Source: Myxococcus qinghaiensis (GTDB taxonomy: Bacteria > Myxococcota > Myxococcia > Myxococcales > Myxococcaceae). Taken from it: a DNA stretch of 64,000 bases. A program made the position numbers and the translations under genes. Below the pieces are notes generated by a model, which was not told the origin of the DNA, searched no databases, and saw nothing but the letters and a program-made list of their open reading frames with translations. This document shows, in pieces, positions 56,602 through 64,000 of this stretch. Location: NCBI RefSeq assembly GCF_024198215.1, contig NZ_JAKCFA010000004.1, positions 434,001 through 498,000 on the forward strand, written 5' to 3'. Position 1 is the stretch's first letter, and the number at the start of each line of letters is the position of its first letter.

Positions 56602-57138
56602 CTACGGAATAACTTCCCAGCCGACCCGCCGATTCAGGATGTCGCGGAGGGCGCGCGCGTCCTCTGGCGTGGGTTTCCATTTGTACTGCTGGGCCTGGAA
56701 CCGCGAGGTGGCATCCACCACTGTTTGTGGCTCAGTTGGAGTTTTCTTGCCGGACCACGAGTCGCCCATCTTCGCCCAGACGCCCTGCATGGTGACTCGC
56801 ATCTCGACCAATTTCAGCTCTTCGCTGTGGACACCACGCTCGTCCACGCGGGACTTCCAGAAGTCCATCTGCCCGAGGCGCGCGACGTTCCGGTTCTCGC
56901 CCCACGCGATGACACTGACAAACCACACGAAGCCATCTTCACTGGGGGGCAGGGACGCCTTTCCGAAAACCCAGAGGTCCCACTTCTTGGTGGGGACGGG
57001 GTGAAGTTCACCTGGGGCCGAGCGACGGTAGATCCAGATTCGCGGGCGGAGCTGGGCGGTGTCGGTCACTGCGGGGGTGTACCAGCACAGGCCGGGCACG
57101 TCTGCTGAGGACTCACAGCACATATTTGGGGTTGTCAC
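56602..57138 (-). CDS. Hypothetical protein of the accessory island
   Basis: 178 residues from a GTG start at 57138 (GAGGTG just upstream); an ATG at 57123 is an alternative. The sequence has many Trp residues ('RIWIYRRSAPGELHPVPTKK', 'DLWVFGKASLPPSEDGFVWF', 'GVWAKMGDSWSGKKTPTEP') and a mixed beta-like composition. No family is recognised, and there is no signal peptide. It is divergent from the XseA-like gene. Confidence 0.5.
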   Translation of the reverse strand: MTTPNMCCESSADVPGLCWYTPAVTDTAQLRPRIWIYRRSAPGELHPVPTKKWDLWVFGKASLPPSEDGFVWFVSVIAWGENRNVARLGQMDFWKSRVDERGVHSEELKLVEMRVTMQGVWAKMGDSWSGKKTPTEPQTVVDATSRFQAQQYKWKPTPEDARALRDILNRRVGWEVIP

Positions 57139-57225
57139 GACCCACCTCGCAACGTCATGTCAGCCCTATCTGGCATACCCCCACCCACAAGTCGGGTATA
57201 TGGTGCCCGATGCGAGGGAGGGCGC

Positions 57226-58518
57226 ATGCAGCAGGGGCTTCGAAAGCGGAAGGCGCAGCACTTCTCCATCCGGGCGGTCATCCAGCTCATCTCCGACGAC
57301 GTTCAGCCGGTGGCGCGGAAGGCCCTGCCATCACGGGAGATGATTCTGGTGGGCGAGGTCGTGGAGGTTCGGGGGAGAAGGGTGTGCCTGGCAGACACTT
57401 TCAGCTTCGACAAGAGGGTCTGGGTGGTGTTCCCAAAGGACTGCACCTGGCGCCCCGGGTTGGGGCACATGGTGGAGTTCCAGGGCAGCACGCAGGCCTT
57501 CGTGGACGAGGAGCGCGGCGCCATCGACGTGCGCTTCATGGCGAAGAGCTGGGCGGACCGTGGCCCCTCAAGTCGGTACGTCCGGCAAAAGGCGGAACTC
57601 GACGCGATAGACGCTGGGCGCCTTGCTCCGCCTCCGAAGGTCTCCGGTCCCTTCACGCGCGTGGTGCTCGTCACGTCCGAGGGGAGCGAGGCCGTGGCGG
57701 ACTTCTGCGGCCAACTCGAAGACACCGTCGGGACTCGCGTCCAGGTGGAACTCGTTCCGGTAGGACTTTACGACGAGAAGTCCATCGCCGAAGGGCTAGG
57801 CCGGGCGCAGGACTGCAGTGCGGAGCTCGTCGTCCTGGCCCGAGGAGGCGGCTCCCGCGTTGACCTGCAGCCCTTCAACTCGCCGGTGGTTGCCCGAGCG
57901 CTCAGTCGGCTGACGAAACCGTGCATCGTGGCCGTGGGGCACGCCAGGACGAGAGTGGAGGCGCAGCGCTTCACTGCCTATGGGGCGAGAACACCCTCCG
58001 TAGCTGCTCATCTTGTCGCTCGGTTATTCCGGCGAGGCGAGCCGCGTCCGAAGCAGGCCGGACCAGTGCGTCTTGTCACGCCGCTGCCTGCCATGGCTCA
58101 GGTTCCTGCTGCCCCGAGTCCTGTGGTCGGCTTGCCTGTTGATGCAGTCTCGCGCCATCCAGGCCCTGCAGAGGCTCCACGCGTGCGCAAGTTGTCCGTG
58201 CAGCTACCCCCGGCACCGCTGCACCATGAGGAAATGCGGGGTACGTCCCGATGGCTTGGGACTGCGAAGCGAGTGGCCTGGAAGGTCTACTGGGGACTCC
58301 TGGTAAGTCTCGCGCTCGGCCTTGCCTTCGTTGTGGGGTGGAAGGGGGCCTCGCGATGGGACTTCCTCGCTCGGCCCGAGGCTCGGTCAGTGCCAGTGGT
58401 TGGTTCCCCGGCAGTGGTTTCTCCTCCCGCCACGCCGGCTGCCGAGCCCGTGAAGAAGGAAATCCCGAAGCGCAAGCGGCGTTCAGCTCTGGCGGAGCCG
58501 GCAGGGGGCCGCGAATAG
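57226..58518 (+). CDS. Exonuclease VII large-subunit-like protein with C-terminal membrane anchor
   Basis: 430 residues; ATG 57226 preceded by GGGAGGG. An N-terminal OB-fold-like part ('SIRAVIQLISDD', 'ILVGEVVEVRGRRVCLADTF') resembles XseA. The catalytic-type region is clear: 'LVVLARGGGSRVDLQPFNSP' then 'VARALSRLTKPCIVAVGHAR' and 'TAYGARTPSVAAHLVARLF', close to the XseA motifs RGGGS...VGHE. Where XseA has a long coiled coil, this protein has a ~100-residue Pro/Ala linker, one membrane segment ('VYWGLLVSLALGLAFVVGWK') and a basic tail. No xseB-like partner is seen nearby. It would be a membrane-tethered single-strand nuclease-like protein. Confidence 0.75.
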   Translation: MQQGLRKRKAQHFSIRAVIQLISDDVQPVARKALPSREMILVGEVVEVRGRRVCLADTFSFDKRVWVVFPKDCTWRPGLGHMVEFQGSTQAFVDEERGAIDVRFMAKSWADRGPSSRYVRQKAELDAIDAGRLAPPPKVSGPFTRVVLVTSEGSEAVADFCGQLEDTVGTRVQVELVPVGLYDEKSIAEGLGRAQDCSAELVVLARGGGSRVDLQPFNSPVVARALSRLTKPCIVAVGHARTRVEAQRFTAYGARTPSVAAHLVARLFRRGEPRPKQAGPVRLVTPLPAMAQVPAAPSPVVGLPVDAVSRHPGPAEAPRVRKLSVQLPPAPLHHEEMRGTSRWLGTAKRVAWKVYWGLLVSLALGLAFVVGWKGASRWDFLARPEARSVPVVGSPAVVSPPATPAAEPVKKEIPKRKRRSALAEPAGGRE

Positions 58519-58602
58519 ACGCAGTGACCGAGCCTTGGGTCGAGAGAGGCTGCTCGCGGCAGTGGGGGCGAGCCGCCCAAGGCCTCTGGTTGGGAGTGCC
58601 TG

Positions 58603-58833
58603 CTACCGCTTGTCCTTCGGCGGGTGAGGGTCATTCCCGTAGCTATTCTTCTCCTGAATCTTGCCGCCCTTGTCGTGAATGACGTGCTCGGACTCGTTGG
58701 TCCGTGCGGTGGACCTTCCCTGTTCGACCGCGGTCTCCTTTTTGTGGTGATGGCTGATGACCTCACCGTTGACCTTGTTGTCCCACCCCGAGCCTCCACT
58801 GGACGGGACGGTATGGACATTCTTCTTGGTCAT
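58603..58833 (-). CDS. DUF2188-domain protein
   Basis: 76 residues. The pattern 'NVHTVPSSGGSGWDNKVNGE' then 'KKETAVEQGRSTARTNESEH' and VIHDKGGKIQEKNSYGNDP matches DUF2188: a small three-stranded domain with a conserved H-V-x-P...W start and an I-H-x-x-G-K-I-x-x end. Function unknown. Confidence 0.85.
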   Translation of the reverse strand: MTKKNVHTVPSSGGSGWDNKVNGEVISHHHKKETAVEQGRSTARTNESEHVIHDKGGKIQEKNSYGNDPHPPKDKR

Positions 58834-59232
58834 TGCGGGCTTCCTTTTCCGGCCTAATTGGCGCGGAGAAATGGGTTCCCCTCATAGGTAACCAGGGCTG
58901 GAATACGCGTCAACCTGCTGGATTCGCTGCCATTTCTGCCATGTCAGACCCGCGTGGTAGGGGCGGACGCTCACCACGAGACGGCCGCTCTGCACATGAT
59001 TGGCTTCGTGTCTAGAGCAGAGCTCGCAAGGGAGACTGCACACATTCTTGCACGCGAGCCCTTTCGTATTGAGCAGGTGCAGGAGTTGGTTGCGTGCTCT
59101 TGCGTGGGTCGGCACCGCATACTTGCGAGACTGCGGTGCGGGGAGCCAGCGATGATGGGGTAGGGAGCCCAACCCCGCCGTGTGCATGTCCTCATCGAGT
59201 GGATGCGACCCCAGGAGTGCGTGGGCGGAGGC
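58834..59232. other. Intergenic stretch, no recognisable gene
   Basis: A minus-strand frame (58882-59187) is open but has no ribosome site and no recognisable protein. I see no repeats or hairpins of note. Confidence 0.4.
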
Positions 59233-59629
59233 TCAAGGCGGAATAGCCTCCTTGGTAGGTTCTCCCCTTCCGAAATGTCGATACAGGAGGCCGACGACCG
59301 TGCGCGCCTCGCTCATTCGCAGTGGCGCACTGTCACTGATGCTCTTGGCGTGCCCATGAGGCAGCGACCGAATATTGGGTGGGCACATCCCTTTTGGCTC
59401 CCGGACGGACGAGGAGGCAATGGAGGCGTGGGAGAAGTCTACCTTGCCGTGGCGGCCCAACTCGTTCCCAGGGGATGCCGTTCTGGAGCACGACCACGAT
59501 GGCCTCCATCGCCGCTCGGTCGTCTGCCTGTGGGCGGCCCAGCTTCTTCTTGGGACGCGGTGGCGGCAGCAAGGGGGTGACACGCTCCCAGAAGGCGTCG
59601 GGAGCAAGTCCACGGACCATGCCCCTCAA
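59233..59629 (-). pseudogene. IS5/IS402-type transposase remnant
   Basis: The minus strand reads 'LAPDAFWERVTPLLPPPRPK' then KKLGRPQADDRAAMEAI, the N-terminus of IS402-type transposases. A frameshift and an internal deletion follow; 'HGKVDFSHASIASSSVREPK' in the next frame is the DDE-region block (usually D-x-S-S-V-R-A-K). The downstream part is missing. Confidence 0.8.
59302..59380 (-). repeat. Dispersed ~80-bp repeat, copy 1
   Basis: Shares GCGCGCCTCGCTCA(T/C)TCG at one end and GACCGAATATTGGGT at the other with copy 2 at 60.5 kb, and the first block plus a diverged centre with copy 3 at 61.9 kb. Same orientation in all three. Confidence 0.7.
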
Positions 59630-59685
59630 CCTGAAGAATAGCCCTTACCAACGACCAATTCTGCTCTGACTTCCGTTAGGGGCCG

Positions 59686-60249
59686 TTAGTCGCGCCAACT
59701 AGCACACTTTCCATCTGGCCTGCGCCAGCCAGGTCCACCGCGGCTTCCGCATCCTCCGCTGCCATAGCCTCCGTAACTGCGCGTAGAGCCTCCGCGATTG
59801 CCTCCATTGCTGCCCCGGGTATCCTGGCCGGGCCTGGAAATCGATTCTTGAATTGTTTGTCGTTCCGCCTCGGCGACCTGCGCATGCTCAGCCCTCGTCA
59901 GCAGCTCCTTGCGACAGAGACTCGGGTACCTGCCGTCAAGGCACCGCCTGAGGTTCTCGCGCCGTTCCGCCTCGGCGACCTGCGCATGCTCTGCCCTCGT
60001 CAGCAGCTCCTTGCGGCAGAGACTCGGGTACCTGCCGTCAAGGCACCGCCTGAGGTTCTCGCGCCGTTCCGCCTCGGCGACCTGCGCATGCTCAGCCCCC
60101 GTCAGCAGCTCCTTGCGGCAGAGACTCGGGTACCTGCCGTCAAGGCACCGCCTGAGGTTCTCGCGCTGCTTAGTCTCCAAAGTGGGTTGAGCGTATGCGA
60201 CTGTCGAGACGGTCATTGTCAGGACTACGGAGAGCAATAGCTGAGACAT
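59686..60249 (-). CDS. Exported repeat protein with Cys-pair repeats and Gly-rich tail
   Basis: 187 residues. Signal peptide MSQLLLSVVLTMTVSTVAYA with cleavage after AYA. It then has three near-identical 34-residue repeats (each with REN-LRRCLDGRYPSLCRKE and 'LLTRAEHAQVAEAE'), giving two Cys per repeat, and ends with a Gly/Ser/Arg-rich tail ('GSNGGNRGGSTRSYGGYGSG'). It is predicted periplasmic or secreted. I recognise no family. Confidence 0.6.
   Translation of the reverse strand: MSQLLLSVVLTMTVSTVAYAQPTLETKQRENLRRCLDGRYPSLCRKELLTGAEHAQVAEAERRENLRRCLDGRYPSLCRKELLTRAEHAQVAEAERRENLRRCLDGRYPSLCRKELLTRAEHAQVAEAERQTIQESISRPGQDTRGSNGGNRGGSTRSYGGYGSGGCGSRGGPGWRRPDGKCASWRD
59861..60166 (-). repeat. 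Three 102-bp tandem repeats
   Basis: Units start at 59861, 59963 and 60065 (plus-strand marker CGTTCCGCCTCGGCGACCTG) and are almost identical, a sign of recent amplification. 102 bp is 34 codons. Confidence 0.9.
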
Positions 60250-60538
60250 CCGTTCCCCCTCGTTTGGTTCTTCAGTCTCTCGGTGCCTCTCGAGATATCT
60301 ACCTCAGAGCAAGGAGCGTACACTCCACAGCGGTATCGCCAGAAGTGGTCGAGCGAGTAAGGTCGGGAGAGCGTGGGCAAGAAGCGTGCACCGTTCCAAA
60401 GATTCCGTGGCAGGTTCGTTTGTGGTCTGCCTCCCGCACCAATGCAGCACAAGGCGCGTCACTGAAGCACCGCATAATAGGTGGTTTTGTGCGCTCCCGT
60501 GTGGCAGGGAACTTGTCGCTTCGATTGGCCTGCCTGAC
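60250..60538. other. Intergenic stretch, no recognisable gene
   Basis: Upstream of the exported repeat protein. Short frames exist on both strands with no ribosome site or known motif. The promoter of the repeat protein should lie here. Confidence 0.4.
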
Positions 60539-60615
60539 GCGCGCCTCGCTCACTCGCATTGACGCATTACCTGGCGGGGTCTTGACGCACCCATGAGGGC
60601 GACCGAATGTTGGGT
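60539..60615 (-). repeat. Dispersed ~80-bp repeat, copy 2
   Basis: GCGCGCCTCGCTCACTCGCATTGACGC start and GACCGAATGTTGGGT end; see copies at 59.3 and 61.9 kb. The stretch between this copy and the GIY-YIG gene end is short and holds no gene. Confidence 0.7.
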
Positions 60616-60685
60616 AGCGACAGCGGGAGCGCCACGAGATCGAAGCGCCTCCGCTCGTCGCGCAGGCCTTCGATTCGGAACCGGC

Positions 60686-61549
60686 TCAGTTCTCGTTCAG
60701 TCCATAGTGTGTGTGTGTGTGCAGCCGTCGCTTCCACGTCTGTTCGAGGGAAACCACCTCCCGCACCGCCATGTCGGGCGAAGTGCGCTCGAGCACGCTG
60801 AATCTGAGGTCGGCCGGTTGTGATTGCCGGAGCAGCTTGTTTCCGCCATGGCCGCTGGCAGCGTAGTCAAGCCAGCGGCCGAGCAAGTTCTCCGCCCCGG
60901 CCGCGGAGCCGACGTAGCCCAGGCGCCTGCGTTCGTCGTGAATGAAGTAGATCCCGCGCCACTGAGACAGCAGGGTTCGCCAGGACGTGGGAAGCAAAGC
61001 AAGCTGCGCCCACGTCAGCACCAGCTCCTGCCAGGGCGGAATTCTTCGCGTGATGATACTCTCCTCGACCAGCGCTTCAATCGGAAAGCGATTCCGGCCG
61101 GCGTGACGCCACCAACTGCGTGTGCCGCCGGGCCAGCCGAACACCAGCTTCCCTTTCCACGTCTCCATGAATGGACGCGCCTGGAGATCGAAAGCCCAAG
61201 CAGTGTCGGAGTCGGCGAGCATTCCGTAGCCGTTTCGGGCGAGTTCCTGATGCTCCGGAAGGGCGTTGAACTGCGCCGCATCGATCAGCCGGCCGCCCAT
61301 GATTTCGTAGACACCGACGAAGACGGCGCGGTCTGGCGAATGCCCAATGCAGGAGACGATGTACTGCGCGCCCTTCATGGCGCCGGTGAGCTGCGGCCCT
61401 TGAGTGTGCTGATAGGCGCAGAAGAGTTCCGGACGTTCGTCAGCAATCCAGTAGATCGCCTCACCGAGTTCGGAGACGGCGTTCCTCAGCACGAGGGTTC
61501 GGGCGGGCGGCAGGTGCAGGCGCTCAAGCGCATCGTTCAACTCGAACAT
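60686..61549 (-). CDS. GIY-YIG nuclease-domain protein
   Basis: 287 residues; the start at 61549 (MFELNDALERLHL) is the first that gives protein-like sequence, as the frame upstream is low-quality. The N-terminal ~190 residues are unassigned. The C-terminal part has the GIY-YIG core: 'WRGIYFIHDERRRLGYVGSA' (GIY...YVG) near residue 205, an Arg in 'LLGRWLDYAASGHGGNKLLR' and a Glu in 'MAVREVVSLEQTWKRRL' as expected of the catalytic set. The last residues HTHTHYGLNEN come from a short GT-repeat. Possibly a restriction or defence nuclease by context. Confidence 0.75.
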   Translation of the reverse strand: MFELNDALERLHLPPARTLVLRNAVSELGEAIYWIADERPELFCAYQHTQGPQLTGAMKGAQYIVSCIGHSPDRAVFVGVYEIMGGRLIDAAQFNALPEHQELARNGYGMLADSDTAWAFDLQARPFMETWKGKLVFGWPGGTRSWWRHAGRNRFPIEALVEESIITRRIPPWQELVLTWAQLALLPTSWRTLLSQWRGIYFIHDERRRLGYVGSAAGAENLLGRWLDYAASGHGGNKLLRQSQPADLRFSVLERTSPDMAVREVVSLEQTWKRRLHTHTHYGLNEN

Positions 61550-61865
61550 GCGGCCGTTTTCGCACACGCTACGCGTCTCCGTCCAACGACGGTCTGCTCG
61601 GCGTGACGTGCCTGGTCCGTTCGGCCCATTGATTACGAGAGAAGTGCAGCGTGGGTCGGAGCTGCCCTCCTCCGCTGCGGGGACGCAGAACTGGCCGCCC
61701 CAAATGAGTGGCTGGCCCCGGCAGGCGCCCAATGCAGCCTGGCTCTCGCCTCCGCCACCTCGGATGTTCGAGTGGTCGGAAGCCCGGCGCTCGAACCTCG
61801 AGGTTTTGCAGTGCCCTCGGTGTTTCCGACTCCGCTTCGGCCATCCCACGCAGAGCAAGGACTCT

Positions 61866-61935
61866 GCGCGCCTCGCTCACTCGTATTGACACGCAGCCGA
61901 ACGTGGCTTTGATGCGCTCATGACGCAGCTGCCGT
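61866..61935 (-). repeat. Dispersed ~80-bp repeat, copy 3 (diverged)
   Basis: GCGCGCCTCGCTCACTCG block retained, then a diverged centre with GATGCGCTCATGACGC. The surrounding 61550-62219 has an open minus-strand frame (61569-62030) without a ribosome site; I do not call it a gene. Confidence 0.6.
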
Positions 61936-62219
61936 GTCTTGAGTAGGCGCAGCCGCGCGTTGAAGAAGTCGGCGTCCAATGGTGGTTGCGCGGCGTGCGC
62001 CGCGCCGAGTGGCCAGGATGGGCGCCACACCCATCGCTCATGGAGCTTGGTGTGTCACGCATGACCCAGGGACGTCACAGGACGTGTGCCCCGGCCTCAC
62101 CTACGGCGGACTCATCACCAGGCACGTAGGCGAACTTGCCCCTGATGTCAGTCCTCCTAGGTATGTAGGCGGTGGCCGAGCATCAGCTTGGGCTGCGGTT
62201 CGTTCTTCGAGGTGACCGA

Positions 62220-63260
62220 ATGGCGAAGAAGCGAGGAGAGGAAAGAGTGCCGCAGTTGGATGGCTCCCTTTTGGGCCAGCGTGCAGATGAAGCTCTGCGA
62301 CCAGCAGCGGAGGGGCATCCATCAAGAGGGGACAACCTGCCCCGGAGATACACGCAAAGTACTGTGTCGCGTCTCTACGGCTTGTCTGGAAATAGATGCG
62401 CGTGTCCTGGTTGTCCAAATAAGATTGTCGCCAGCCCAACCGACTATGATGATGAGGCCGTTCTAGGAAATATTGCTCATATTTACTCGGTTTCTGCTGA
62501 AGGCCCAAGGCCATGGCCAGGTCCTGGGGTGCCTACCGTTAAAGAGATTAATGACATAGGGAATCTTGTTCTTCTTTGCGCCCACCATCACAGAGAGGTT
62601 GATGCCCAGTCCAACACGTTTACCGCCAAAGAGCTAATGCAATGGAGAGAGAATCACTTCGCGAGGACGCTCGCTAGGCGAACTTCATCTGTTCCTTTGG
62701 AGTGGCGAACCATAACGGTCAAGGGAGTGAGGTTCGATATAGTTACTACCGATGCAGTTCTTCGCGCGGTCAGTCACCCTCGCACAGACATTGTGAGCAC
62801 AAAGGAGGCCCAAAGGGTGACTACTTCCGTAGACTACTTTTTCGAGCGAGACCGTGGTGGGGAGTTTTCGTATACCCTCACGGATTGTCGAAGCCTAGGG
62901 TACGTAGGGGGGAGATTTACGTTTCTCAGTGTACGCAGTGAGGGTGGGGTCTATTTTGATTTCAGTGTCTACTCTCATGCGACGAACGAGTGGGTTCGTC
63001 TGGATTCAAGAGTTCCGGCAGGATTGTTTGATGTGGAGAAACCAAGTCGATGGAAGAGGGGCTGGCTCATCGCAGTGCCGTTGTGGGTAAGTGGGATGGT
63101 GGCTTCTTGGGTGTTCGATTTTCATGTCACGCTGATTGGAGTGGGATCCTGTATAGCGCTGGGGGCTATTGGTCCTGTCTATTCGTTCGTGGGATTTGTT
63201 AGGGAGCTGGTCCTGAGAAGAGCCCTCAGTCGGGTTCAATGGGCCGTCAGCATTTCCTAG
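62220..63260 (+). CDS. HNH endonuclease with two C-terminal membrane segments
   Basis: 346 residues in DNA poorer in GC than the core genes; ATG 62220 has GAGGTGA just upstream. The HNH core is in the first 140 residues: 'LYGLSGNRCACPGCPNKIVA' (first zinc pair), 'VLGNIAHIYSVSAEGPRPW' (catalytic His region) and 'IGNLVLLCAHHHREVD' (N...C-x-x-H-H...D). This resembles the HNH part of CBASS Cap5-type effectors. A beta-rich middle follows, then two hydrophobic helices ('WLIAVPLWVSGMVASWVF', 'GVGSCIALGAIGPVYSFVGF') near residues 285-330. No SAVED sensor and no cyclase gene are present in the window, so the trigger is unknown. Confidence 0.75.
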   Translation: MAKKRGEERVPQLDGSLLGQRADEALRPAAEGHPSRGDNLPRRYTQSTVSRLYGLSGNRCACPGCPNKIVASPTDYDDEAVLGNIAHIYSVSAEGPRPWPGPGVPTVKEINDIGNLVLLCAHHHREVDAQSNTFTAKELMQWRENHFARTLARRTSSVPLEWRTITVKGVRFDIVTTDAVLRAVSHPRTDIVSTKEAQRVTTSVDYFFERDRGGEFSYTLTDCRSLGYVGGRFTFLSVRSEGGVYFDFSVYSHATNEWVRLDSRVPAGLFDVEKPSRWKRGWLIAVPLWVSGMVASWVFDFHVTLIGVGSCIALGAIGPVYSFVGFVRELVLRRALSRVQWAVSIS

Positions 63261-63437
63261 CTCGAGCACGACTGACTGGCGTCTGGCCTGCCTGCAGAGG
63301 CAGCAGACTCTTTGGGGCCGCCTGCTTGCGCGCGTTCATGTCGAGCATCCATCGAGCCTCTTTCGCGGCAGATGACACCACCACCACACGCAGTGAGGGC
63401 CCCCTCAGACCAGTAAATACGTCCCGTTACAGCTCGG
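63261..63437. other. Gap between convergent genes
   Basis: 177 bases between two convergent genes. No gene or clear hairpin is seen. Confidence 0.3.
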
Positions 63438-64000
63438 TCACTTCAGGTCGAATGCCCTCATCTCACGATTGAACGTTCGATAGCTGATCGGGATGTTGAA
63501 GGTTGTCCTGAGGAGCCTCACATACGCCTGCTCATCCTCGTCAGCGAAGGCAGGAGCCACGACGATGAGCTCCGCGGAATCGTTCTGAGAAGAATGCTGC
63601 CGAAAATAGGAGTACTCGAGCAACTGCCCGAGGGCAGCTCTGACGGCAAGACGGGCGCTAGGCAAGGTCTTCAACTCGATGAAGACCGTCTTTCCAGGAA
63701 GGCGAACCTTCAGGTCTACGTGGTCCTCCTCCATCGTCACAGCGCTAGCGCCATGAGCCTTTTTCAGGATCTTGTACAACTCCTGCTGGAGGATGTTGTG
63801 CACTGGGTCATACGATGAAGGAGCAGTACCTGGACGGTGGACTGTGCCCGTGTTCTTGCCCGTGACCCCTGTTGGCCCTATCGGCACCAATCGCGCGGAG
63901 GACGAATCTTCGAAGTCGGCCGCAAGTTCGTCCGTCCAGTTGTAGAGCCGGTACCGGAGGTAGGCATCCTTCAGGAGTGACGACGTAGCCTGCTGATGGG
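63438..64000 (-). CDS. PD-(D/E)XK-type nuclease-like protein, partial (N-terminus outside window)
   Basis: The frame is open to the right edge, giving about 187 residues; the start lies beyond the window (a TTG at 63890 is not convincing). The C-terminal domain has 'VTMEEDHVDLKVRLPGKTVF' followed by IELKT: an Asp then E-x-K in a strand, the PD-(D/E)XK core, and then 'VRAALGQLLEYSYF' with the helix that often packs beside it. It ends 'FNREMRAFDLK'. This arrangement is common in restriction or repair nucleases and in defence-associated proteins. Confidence 0.75.
   Translation of the reverse strand, partial: HQQATSSLLKDAYLRYRLYNWTDELAADFEDSSSARLVPIGPTGVTGKNTGTVHRPGTAPSSYDPVHNILQQELYKILKKAHGASAVTMEEDHVDLKVRLPGKTVFIELKTLPSARLAVRAALGQLLEYSYFRQHSSQNDSAELIVVAPAFADEDEQAYVRLLRTTFNIPISYRTFNREMRAFDLK

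Noticed and set aside
58882-59187. A 101-residue minus-strand protein that looked like an HNH remnant
   Set aside because: The Cys/His spacing does not fit an HNH core and no ribosome site is present.
59861-60166. CRISPR array
   Set aside because: The repeats are contiguous, 102 bp long, in frame inside a signal-peptide protein, and without spacers.
60705-60722. GT microsatellite as a phase-variable tract
   Set aside because: Only about seven GT units and inside the last codons of the GIY-YIG gene; too short for confident phase variation.
61569-62030. A 153-residue minus-strand protein
   Set aside because: No ribosome site; it runs through the dispersed repeat copy 3 and shows no recognisable domain.

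Overview
The window is high-GC DNA with the codon bias and gene types of a myxobacterium (Myxococcota, most like the Myxococcaceae: Myxococcus, Corallococcus, Pyxidicoccus). Evidence is the protein set: an Oar-like TonB-dependent receptor, two very large Ser/Thr kinases with lineage-type accessory domains, many lipoproteins, an Obg with a histone-like tail, and a CARDB-repeat lipoprotein. The species cannot be fixed from sequence reading alone.

Layout. 1-4.5 kb: end of a TonB receptor gene, a lipoprotein, a radical-SAM protein and an unknown protein, then a 72-bp tandem repeat. 4.9-8.8 kb: small housekeeping and unknown genes (PD-(D/E)XK-like protein, DUF4920, DUF2752, plsY, a THUMP methyltransferase that overlaps plsY tail to tail, an ABM-domain protein). 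8.9-12.0 kb: ftsK. 12.2-15.8 kb: zinc ribbon plus gatCAB (tRNA-dependent amidotransferase). 15.8-17.9 kb: a nitrilase-fold protein without its catalytic cysteine and a 2-oxoglutarate oxygenase. 18.1-21.1 kb: kinase-PilZ-J-like-TPR protein. 21.7-27.3 kb: rplU-rpmA-obgE-trmH-lolA-lipoprotein, one likely operon. 27.3-32.6 kb, minus strand: DUF5063, then rimO, a CBM9-like protein, yajQ and rnj as a tight operon. 33-39 kb: a second giant kinase, a polysaccharide deacetylase and a thioredoxin-fold-like exported protein. 39.7-43.8 kb: ten-repeat CARDB lipoprotein closed by a strong hairpin. 43.8-46.6 kb: a Clp-type AAA+ unfoldase fused to a release-factor-2-like domain whose GGQ and SPF motifs are both gone.

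46.7-49.1 kb holds 15 minus-strand tRNA genes with an HNH endonuclease gene inside the array. Several are non-canonical: a short-variable-loop tRNA with a leucine anticodon, two with C instead of U at position 33, and two with very short D-arms. None encodes CCA.

49.2-64 kb is an accessory island with lower and patchy GC, IS remnants, a MITE-like element, dispersed repeats and a series of nuclease-type genes on both strands: a protein with a possible HEPN motif, a PD-(D/E)XK-like protein next to a GmrSD-type (DUF262+DUF1524) protein, an exonuclease-VII-large-subunit-like protein with a membrane anchor, a GIY-YIG protein, an HNH protein with two C-terminal membrane segments, and a partial PD-(D/E)XK protein at the right edge. 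IS5-type transposase remnants in the same orientation lie at 49.8 and 59.5 kb. The content suggests a defence island beside a tRNA array. The strongest candidates for something undescribed are the Clp-RF2 fusion, the odd tRNA array, and the membrane-anchored XseA-like and HNH proteins.
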